Shown here: piece by piece, positions 57,391-64,000 of the stretch
Numbering within the stretch: position 1 is the first letter of the stretch
Layout of the letters: each line of letters starts with the position of its first letter
Assembly: GCF_021155775.2 (NCBI RefSeq)
Contig: NC_060238.1
Coordinates: 1,474,001 to 1,538,000, forward strand
Direction: 5' to 3'
From: Neodiprion pinetum
Taxonomy: Eukaryota; Arthropoda; Insecta; Hymenoptera; Diprionidae
DNA: 64,000 nucleotides
Program-made: the position numbers and the translations under genes
The notes under the pieces: generated by a model
Databases searched by the model: none
Told to the model about the DNA's origin: nothing
What the model saw: the letters and a program-made list of their open reading frames with translations, nothing else

Positions 57391-58907
57391 AGCACTACAC
57401 GAAACTAAAATAGACGAGGAGAATCATCGTCGTCTAAAATTACTTTCGGTATAAATGTTGTTGTTGTTACTATTATTGTTGTTGTTATTATTATTATTCG
57501 TATTATTCATTGCACTTGCACCCTGCACAGAAACCGCTCTGCCGCACCACAAATTCGATTATAATATATATTAGAACGATACAGATTTGTTTTTACCACT
57601 TCGGCGAGATGATAATAACGCGCGAAAGATTTGCGGGTTAAAAAAGTTAAAAAAATTTCCAGTCCTTTGTCATCGCAGTTTAAATACGACGCAACGATCC
57701 GCACCGACTGTGCAAATATCTATAAAAAAATAATTACAGAACGTTATACTTTCGTCTTTGCTGTTCTCATTTTCACACTTAGTTTCTTCATCTTCTTCCT
57801 AATTCCTTCCTGTTGTTGTTTTTTGTTTTTGTTTTTCATACGTGAAAAATTTATTCATAAGTGATGTTTCATTTTCGTTTGATCGTGTTTTGTTTCGAAC
57901 GAACAGACGGTTAAAAAACGAAACTGCGCAAGTGAGAGAGTGAAAGAGATAAAATTTTAGAACATTAAAATGCGAAGCGCTAAAACGCGTGATTTACAGA
58001 GAAGGAGACAAGAAAAAAGAAAAAAACAAAAAACAAAAGTGGATAGAATTTTAAAAAGGGAACGTGGCAATCGGATTGAAAAAGTTCGATCCTAACCTTG
58101 TTGCCATGCCATGCACAATAGAGTGCGACCGTTTCGTACTCGCATACGAGTTTCTACGCTTTTGAAAAACGATTTTACCTCTCTCACTCTCCGCGTCTCC
58201 TCGGCTCAAATACCTAATCATCCATCATCCGTCTCCTCCTCCTCTTCCTCGTCATTCTACAATAAGAATGATGCCGCGGAGCATCGGCATCGAATCTCCA
58301 TCCTCAAATCGGCATTTCGTACAAGTTTCCGCGCTGTATTGCCAACAAACAAACGACAACAATTTCGGTTAATTTCAGACCTATTCAAACCTTCACTCGC
58401 GCACAGGTTCAATCAATCGATCTATCCATCTGTCCGACAATTCTATGTCTATCTACCTGTTATTCTCATCAATTCTTCTCGCTTCGCAGGCGATAATCAA
58501 CAGGAGTCCCGACGACATATCCACGCGTGAAAACTTACGAGTATGCAATTTTTGATCAGAATTATCGATCGTATGTACCGTACATACGTACGTACACCTT
58601 CCACTCACGATAATATCTCCGAAAATCGCGAGGGTGGAACGACGCGATACTGGCGAGATATACGGATGGCTGGGGATGAGGTGATGATCAGCCGTCTGAA
58701 GTTGGCAACGAGACGATGCGATCGGCCGCGGACACGCGGAAATCGGAATCGACGCGTTGGGAATTCTTCGTGTTCCGAAAGCGCGAAGAGCACGCGGATG
58801 CTAGATGGCGCCGATTAGGGGTAGGGGGATGTTTTTCTCTTGACCAGGTGCGTCGAGTGACGCCAGCAGTCCCGAAAACAAAAGAGAAACGAGCACAACG
58901 GATTCAC

Positions 58908-59029
58908 GCTGCGCCTTTTTCGAGCCGCGACTCGCGTCCTGGCACCAGATCAAGCATCCTCCGCGTTGCTGCCGCCGCTGAGGGTTGCGTATCTACGCGA
59001 TTTCCACCGCCCGACGACCCGCCCGACAT
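58908..59029 (-). CDS. Candidate first coding exon (possibly of iRhom)
   Basis: ATG (59029) opens 40 codons, MSGGSSGGGNRVDTQPS then RRMLDLVPGRESRLEKGA, ending GC|GTGAAT in phase 2. Phase 2 is what the iRhom exon at 31088 requires, and the join gives EKGAACPDSG. It sits in a CpG-rich patch with a CCAAT element upstream. The next in-frame codon after the donor is a stop, as expected for an intron. Against it: phase agreement is a one-in-three event and the intron would be 27.8 kb. Confidence 0.38.
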
Positions 59030-59086
59030 CTCGCCTCCGGCCCCTAAACTAGGCCGAGAACATGGCCGCCGCGAGCCCCGCGTCAA

Positions 59087-59260
59087 TAATTTTCACCTGT
59101 CCGACAGCCTGTCACTTGTCACACTGCACTTCGGACTCCCTGGCTGTCGCTTCCAGCAAGTCGCACACGCGGCGATTGTTTGGCCTCCGATTGGCCTAGT
59201 TTTCGGCCTCGGCCGCGGTTTTCACCCTTTCCGTCCTTGCTTTCCTTCCGCACAGCTAGC
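59087..59260 (-). promoter_or_regulatory. GC-rich promoter region with CCAAT box
   Basis: On the minus strand, GGCCAATCGG (about 59183-59192) lies in a CpG-rich, GGCC-rich stretch upstream of the ATG at 59029. Composition differs sharply from the surrounding AT-rich DNA. It has the look of a housekeeping-type promoter for a minus-strand gene. No TATA box is seen. Confidence 0.4.
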
Positions 59261-60158
59261 GTCCCGAGGTCGGGGGTTGAATTGGGGCAGAGCGAGGTGG
59301 GCCTCTGTTGACCAGTCGCGCGACTCGCGGATTGATCGACACGCGCGACGATATGCCAAGTTTCGATCTCGGTTTGAACGCGGGAACCCCTTTCGCGATA
59401 CCTCGTAATTATTTCACGAACGTATGGAATTACTAGAACGATGGGGTGCGATTTTGTACGCGGACAGCTGCGAACGCCTCATAATATCCTTCCTCGGCGA
59501 CTGCGCGCGGCACACTGTCAGTTGACACCTTTCCCACGCATGAGCCAACTTTTTCGCACACGGAAACTGACGAGGGTCGACGAAATTTTGCGAGAAATAC
59601 AGGTGGGGTGGAAAGCGGAGCTTTCTGTACTCACCCTCTGATATCGCTACCGGCAAACCCGGCTCAAGTTGAATCTCCGTCTGCGGCCGGTTCGAGACTC
59701 GCGGATTTACGGTCGACTCGCTTGTGGCGCCATCTCGTGTCGAAACTACGTGTATGCGTGCGCTGCGCCTGATTTTGGCAACCGGGAACGCATACGTGCG
59801 ATAGGATTTTGTAATCGCGGACGACGATGGTCGTTTGGTTTTATTCAAAATTACGCCTGTGAGTGGGAACCGAAATTGCAGATATGTCAGCGGAATTATC
59901 TGATCATCGGATTCAACGTTGATTTTACGATAGAATTAGATTCCGTTTTCCTAGGACGCCTAGAAGAACGAGGTTTGAACCGTATCAATTTAAATTTCGT
60001 TACTTATGAAAAGAGGATAACCGCGAAGTTGCTATCTACATTTTTTTCCCAATATTAATGATCTGGTCGAATAAAAATCATTGCTTCACATCTGATCGAA
60101 GATCATTGAATCTCGTTGAAGCACTATCAGTTGTCTTCGCATGGGTGGATTTTGCTAA

Positions 60159-60164
60159 TTTATT
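60159..60164 (-). terminator. AATAAA polyadenylation signal
   Basis: Canonical hexamer on the minus strand, about 100 nt after the TAA of the DPY30-motif gene. Confidence 0.45.
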
Positions 60165-60261
60165 TTCTTATTTAAATCAAGTTTATAATAGAATCAAATA
60201 ATAATCATTCGCTTCCTTGATCCACTTGCTTGAGCAATAAAAATAAATAATAGTTCTTTTC

Positions 60262-60372
60262 TTACGGATCTAGATCTGGAGTTGTAGGATGATAATTTTG
60301 GTAATTCCAATCAGCATTCCCGCCACCTTCTTCTCCTACGGAATACTCCATCTCTAAGTCTTCGATGGGTTC
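60262..60372 (-). CDS. DPY30-motif gene, exon 4 (terminal)
   Basis: Acceptor GGCATTCTTAG, 36 codons and TAA, phase 0. It encodes EPIEDLEMEYSVGEEGGG and NADWNYQNYHPTTPDLDP. Confidence 0.82.
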   Translation of the reverse strand, partial: EPIEDLEMEYSVGEEGGGNADWNYQNYHPTTPDLDP

Positions 60373-61513
60373 CTAAGAATGCCAAGAAATTGGAATAGAA
60401 AAAATTCAAAAATATGCGGTAAACGACTTTCTAATTTTTTCATCTCAATATTATCTGTTTTTCGGACCTCGGGCTGGAGCATCGGCTCAATTCTCAACCG
60501 ACGCAGCTCGTTTTCAAACTGCTGTTTCCGTTGCCAGTGTTCCTCGTTGCTGCGATATTTCCGCAGCCAAAAAGCAAGGTAGCCAACAGGATCGGCTGGT
60601 TTTTTATTCGCTATATCTCTCAAAGCGTGTGTCAAGGGCTTCTTGAAGTGTCTACGCAGCCAACGACCGTCGTGCGAAAGCGGTAATTCCTCACTTCCGG
60701 TTGCTGTAACGGTGTAATCGAAGAAATATTCATATTCATGATCGCTCAAGTTTGTAAGATTCCCCGAATTTTTCCCACCTAGCTTGAGACACAATAATAA
60801 CGCCTTTAATAATTAAAAACAAACACTATATTTTCTCACCAGAGATGCTCAAGCAGCTCGGAAGGCTTTCGACAGTTCCTTTTTCGTCTGCATCGAGTCC
60901 GTCAGCTTCCCCAGCATCATCATCGTCTTCCCCGTTATATCCTCGATGCTTATTAGATTTTCCTCCGGAGAATTTTCCCCTCCGAGATTTCCACTCTGTT
61001 TTCATTTTCCTTTTCATCGTAGCGCCGGAGTCGTCTTTCTTTCTTCCGTAACGTTGATACGCATCCAGCTTCGAAGAAAAATCGAGACCTCCATCACCCT
61101 CGGTTTTTCTCACCTTGCCAAGAAGGGCTGCTTTTCCGTCTTTGGACTCAGTCCGCAATTTTCCTCCTTCGACAGTCGCCGAATTTTTCAAATCTCCATC
61201 GGCATCAGCCTGCTTTACATTTGGCAAGAGCGACAACGATGACATCAACAATTCCTTCAGGCTTTCGACGCTGGAGTAAAAATGATGACCGATGAAATGC
61301 TCAAGGAGTAAAAGAATTAACAGTGGCATTTCAGTTCCGAGTTTTTTTAATCATAAAAATTTCCTTCAAATACCTCACGTCGCCGTGAACTCTGGCTCGC
61401 GTTTTACCAACTTTCTCCACGACGACATTGAGAGGATTTCTTAACCTGGAGTTGGTTTCCACATGATTTTTCGGATGCTCCTGTGCCCGGGGAGTATTCA
61501 TTTTAGCTGCCAT
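60262..61513 (-). CDS. DPY30-motif protein, 330 residues, four exons, complete
   Basis: Exons are 61513-61374, 61270-60840, 60778-60468 and 60372-60262, with phases 2, 1 and 0. The protein starts MAAKMNTPRAQEHPKN. A helix SVESLKELLMSSLSLLPN follows, then a Lys-rich linker (KRKMKTEWKSRRGK), an acidic stretch EDDDDAGEADGLDADE, and around residues 228-275 the DPY30-type dimerisation motif LTHALRDIANKKPADPVGYL with AFWLRKYRSNEE. The C-terminus is acidic/aromatic (YSVGEEGGGNADWNYQNYH). DPY30 motifs are X-type four-helix dimers that bind amphipathic helices in histone methyltransferase complexes and in ciliary radial-spoke proteins. The motif here is of the (K/R)PxDPVxxLAxxL form seen in axonemal proteins, so a ciliary role is my inference. 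I could not match it to a named orthologue. Confidence 0.85.
60468..60778 (-). CDS. DPY30-motif gene, exon 3 (DPY30 motif)
   Basis: Acceptor AAGCTAG, donor CCCGAG|GTCCGA (C at +3), 311 nt, phase 1 in and 0 out. It encodes SDHEYEYFFDYTVTAT, RRHFKKPLTHALRDIANKK, PADPVGYLAFWLRKYRS and the coiled NELRRLRIEP segment. Confidence 0.87.
60840..61270 (-). CDS. DPY30-motif gene, exon 2
   Basis: Acceptor TTTTTACTCCAG, donor TCTG|GTGAGA, 431 nt, phase 2 in and 1 out. It encodes the SLKELLMSSLSLLPN helix, the Lys-rich linker and the DDDDAGEADGLDADEKG acidic stretch. Confidence 0.85.
61374..61513 (-). CDS. DPY30-motif gene, exon 1
   Basis: Start ATGGCAGCTAAAATG, 46 codons plus AG, donor GTGAG|GTATTT, phase 2. 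It encodes HVETNSRLRNPLNVVVEKVG and KTRARVHGDV. A donor three bases into the preceding codon (GTGAGG) is possible but does not fit the next exon. Confidence 0.82.
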
Positions 61514-62269
61514 GCCAGTAGGAAAAATTGATGAATACTTTTATTTAAACGATTCTCATTAAATAATTTGAAATACTCGTATCCTTCTAGATTTATCTTT
61601 CACTAATTCTAGTATCACCACGGTAAAAAAAAAAAAAAAAATTCAACGACGATCTGTCAAGTTTAATCGAGTTTCAGGAGCATAATAATGCAGACCGTAT
61701 GATTTTGACGTAACCTTTCCTATAATGTCATTCGTGCCAACTTTGGTGAAGTGAAACCGAATTGTAGACTTGAAGTGAGATGCGTAAGAAGTATTCTGGT
61801 AATAACTCAGTGGTATAGTTGATTGAAAATAATGATAATAATGATACATGCCTGCATATTTTGAAATTGGACTAATATTAATTCACACAGAGCTTGAAAT
61901 AACGTAATAATTAATTAAAAGCTTGAAAATGTGATAAAAATGGACAATGACATAAAATACAAAATTTATTTTACGAACCTCGGCTGCCGTTTTTCCGACG
62001 ATTTGCAATAAAATATAAAAAAAACAGAACGTTGGAATAAAATAATAATAATTGTGCTGTTCCATTTCTTATCCTTAGTCAATATTTGAGTTAACTTATG
62101 TGAAGTTGGTAACCATGAATTATATCATAGATATGTAATTGAAACATTTGGTCATCGCCTCGCTTATATTCGAGATTAATATTATCATATTTTGACGTTT
62201 GTGATCACAAGAAACGTACAAATATCGTTGAATTCATTGCATGATCAAAAAAAAATAAAAATTATCATC
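61514..62269. promoter_or_regulatory. Divergent intergenic region
   Basis: About 750 bp of AT-rich sequence between the start codons of the minus-strand DPY30-motif gene and the plus-strand gene. It must hold both promoters, or a shared one. I see no TATA box at the expected spacing on either side and no ORF of note. Confidence 0.5.
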
Positions 62270-62333
62270 ATGTTGCTGCAAAAATTTGTGATCAATTCGC
62301 GAAATGTCAGAACAAGAAGTTTGAGACTTATCG
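62270..62333 (+). CDS. Plus-strand gene, exon 1 (presequence)
   Basis: ATG at 62270 (ATCATCATGTTG), 21 codons plus G, donor TCG|GTAAGT, which is a consensus donor. It encodes MLLQKFVINSRNVRTRSLRL. Confidence 0.65.
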
Positions 62334-64000
62334 GTAAGTTGCATTTACTCCACAAATCTACGAACTTAATCAAAATATTGAAGACTCAAGATTTCAGTAG
62401 TTGTGAGATAATTTTTCGTAGCACAAATTACGTCGAGTGTATCACATTAAATATTAGTATTAGTAGTTTTAAAACTCCGAACCCATATTGCGAAACTGTA
62501 GATTACAAAATTCAAGTTGCTTTCTAAGGATCGTTAATAATTTTTATATTCCCAATCGAAATAAACTATCCCTTTACTCAGTAACAAGAAGTATTTTATT
62601 ACGTTAGTTTTGATATGTCTTTATTTTTTTTTTTTTTGCTCAATTCTTTCAAACTGTTATAACCAGACTTGCATCGCGCTATGCGCCTGATGCGCTTGTA
62701 CAAGGCAACTCAACATACACGGCAGCATATTCGATAGGCTGAAACCTCTGGCACAGGCGTCCATCATACATATAGTGTGCATACCAATGGGTCCAATGCA
62801 CCCATAGTGCACCTGCGCTAATTCAATTAATTTCCGCTAATAGGATCAGCACTTGCTACTGCACCGGCTCCACTTGCATGTGCACCTGTTTCCATGCACC
62901 TGTAGAATAGTACGAATTCCGCGAATACGCCTAGCGGTAAAGACCCCAACTATTTCATTCATTCTTTCGTTCGTCCGCACCCCAGACGAAAAATTGATAG
63001 TAGACAGCAGAAGGCAATGAATCGTGGTTAGGGTTGTAACAATAAAGAGCATGAGAACTGTCGGATGAGAATTTTTGTATTACCAAGAAAGAGGTTAGAA
63101 TACGTTAGGCGATAAACACAATATAGAAATTTATGCGAGTTTTCAATTTTTTTTTGGTTACCCGACTTTTACCCTTAGAAGTAATAATATGAACGATAAT
63201 AAGAAAAATATATAATATCAAATAAAAACGGCTCGAACCCGAAGACAGAGAAAAAAAATAAAAAAACATCAGTTCCTCTCCTTCTCTTTTAACTGAAAAT
63301 TGATCGTTTCAAAACTACCATATTACAGATTCGTATCCCCTCGTCTTTCAGAGGTGTGCTACTGGTTTATCCTCAAGTCAGGAAGCTGGGGTAATAGACT
63401 CTAGTGATACCAATTGCTCGTCAGCGAATTCAGATCAGTCAATATTATCATCTGGTACAAGCGACATGACTCCAAAAAAAATGAGACTCGCCACCAAAGT
63501 TCAGAATCTCGTGAGAAATAGAAAACAGGTGACTGTCCGCATAAACTACTCAATTTTCTACAGTATTAATCGCATTGCGACAGGCTATACCTGCTTATGT
63601 ATCTTCGCCGTTCAAATTTTGACCACAAAATGTGCGAATTAAAATTTTTTTAGTCAATATTTGCGCTCAAGTGTTACGTTGGAAAATAACAATGACATAA
63701 ATACCTCAGATCTTGCTCTGACTTCACGATTTTGTAGCTTGAAGCAGAAAATGGCATAGCACTGGAGTCTGATGTACCCAAGGCTGCATCTAAGACGAGC
63801 ACTACGATGGAAATAGCAAAGGGAAAGGCGAAGTTAAACTTGGGAAGCCTGCTGCCTAAAGGTAGTGAGGAAAAAGAAATTGTTAACATAAAATCAGTCA
63901 ATTATTCCTCGATGTTTACCACAATTTCGCTATAGGAACGGAGCCTGATAAACTAAAATCTAATAAACGTCTGCTGCGGGCAGTCGTGGATATGGAAATG
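62270..64000 (+). CDS. Probable mitochondrial protein, four exons seen, 3' end off window
   Basis: Not recognised. Exons are 62270-62333, 63329-63528, 63738-63861 and 63936 onward, with phases 1, 0 and 1. The start MLLQKFVINSRNVRTRSLRL has six basic and no acidic residues with spaced hydrophobics. It is followed by YPLVFQRCATGLSSS, which resembles a processing-peptidase site (Arg at -2). This is the profile of a mitochondrial presequence. The rest is polar: SSDTNCSSANSDQS, MTPKKMRLATKVQNLVRNRK, AKGKAKLNLGSLLPKG, KLKSNKRLLRAVVDMEM. No domain is visible in the 150 or so residues available. Confidence 0.68.
63329..63528 (+). CDS. Plus-strand gene, exon 2
   Basis: Acceptor CCATATTACAG, donor ACAG|GTGACT, 200 nt, phase 1 in and 0 out. 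A second AG 20 nt downstream (TTTCAG) would not keep the frame from exon 1. It encodes SYPLVFQRCATGLSSSQEAG and MTPKKMRLATKVQNLV. Confidence 0.7.
63738..63861 (+). CDS. Plus-strand gene, exon 3
   Basis: Acceptor GATTTTGTAG, donor AAAG|GTAGTG, 124 nt, phase 0 in and 1 out. It encodes LEAENGIALESDVPKAASK and MEIAKGKAKLNLGSLLPK. Confidence 0.68.
63936..64000 (+). CDS. Plus-strand gene, exon 4 (cut by window end)
   Basis: Acceptor TTCGCTATAG, phase 1 in, open to the last base. It encodes TEPDKLKSNKRLLRAVV and DMEM. Confidence 0.65.

Larger units (their letters stand above)
53020..58907. other. Gene-free region with foldback elements and simple repeats
   Basis: AT-rich. Contains a CTTC run (53522-53552), a foldback element (53.88-54.30 kb), a long (GA)n tract (54745-54809), a (TA)n/(CA)n tract (55756-55809), a TIR element (56.77-57.13 kb) and a (CAC)n tract (57.30-57.39 kb). 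No exon with both splice sites and a fitting phase was found. Confidence 0.55.

Noticed and set aside
58716..59408. 230-codon plus-strand ORF
   Set aside because: Lies across a GC-rich promoter-like region, has no domain and irregular codon use. CpG-rich DNA lacks stops by composition.
59414..60058. Overlapping 144-codon minus and 129-codon plus ORFs between the 59-kb promoter and the DPY30-motif gene
   Set aside because: No splice partners, no motif, and competing open frames on both strands. Most likely chance.
62640..62960. Region with repeated TGCACCTG and ATGCGC blocks in the first intron of the plus-strand gene, tried as an exon
   Set aside because: Frames close quickly and no donor fits. 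Direct splicing of exon 1 to 63329 keeps phase.
1..64000. CRISPR arrays, operons, rRNA genes, viral insertions
   Set aside because: No regular direct-repeat/spacer array, no rRNA signature and no viral protein similarity was seen. The DNA is eukaryotic with spliced genes.

Overview
This window is nuclear DNA of an animal, almost certainly an insect. Its genes are split into short exons with GT-AG introns. It is rich in microsatellites and short inverted-repeat transposon relics, CpG is not obviously depleted, and it carries an iRhom (Drosophila rho-5 type) gene. A hymenopteran, perhaps a sawfly, is my guess from the general character. No sequence feature proves it. All exon boundaries below were found by hand from splice consensus plus reading phase. 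Every junction accepted in the four main genes is phase-consistent.

Left half, minus strand (948-31088): most of an inactive rhomboid (iRhom) gene. Twelve coding exons run from a 2.1-kb disordered N-terminal exon (28965-31088), over a 17.9-kb intron, to the phospho-regulatory region, first membrane segment, cysteine-rich iRhom homology domain and start of the rhomboid core. The last roughly 170 residues, including the residues that would show loss of the protease active site, lie beyond position 1. The first coding exon may be at 58908-59029 in a GC-rich, CCAAT-containing promoter region. That would make a 28-kb intron in which the next gene is nested on the same strand.

Middle: 31.1-45.9 kb holds repeats and TE relics only (a possible LINE piece, three dispersed-repeat families, foldback elements) and two unexplained ORFs. 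At 45915-49335 (minus) lies a complete six-exon gene for a 459-residue protein that I do not recognise. It has a Cys-rich N-terminus, a strong NLS-like stretch, and a stop codon followed by AATAAA. At 50393-50562 (minus) a TATA box precedes a first exon encoding a signal peptide. Exon-like pieces at 52.8-53.0 kb are unresolved.

Right end: a compact four-exon minus-strand gene (60262-61513) encodes a 330-residue protein with a DPY30 motif, likely ciliary or a docking protein. It is head-to-head, across about 750 bp, with a plus-strand gene (62270 to the end of the window) whose first exon looks like a mitochondrial presequence. The remaining gene-free stretches are AT-rich intron or intergenic DNA with simple repeats and at least four TIR or foldback elements.
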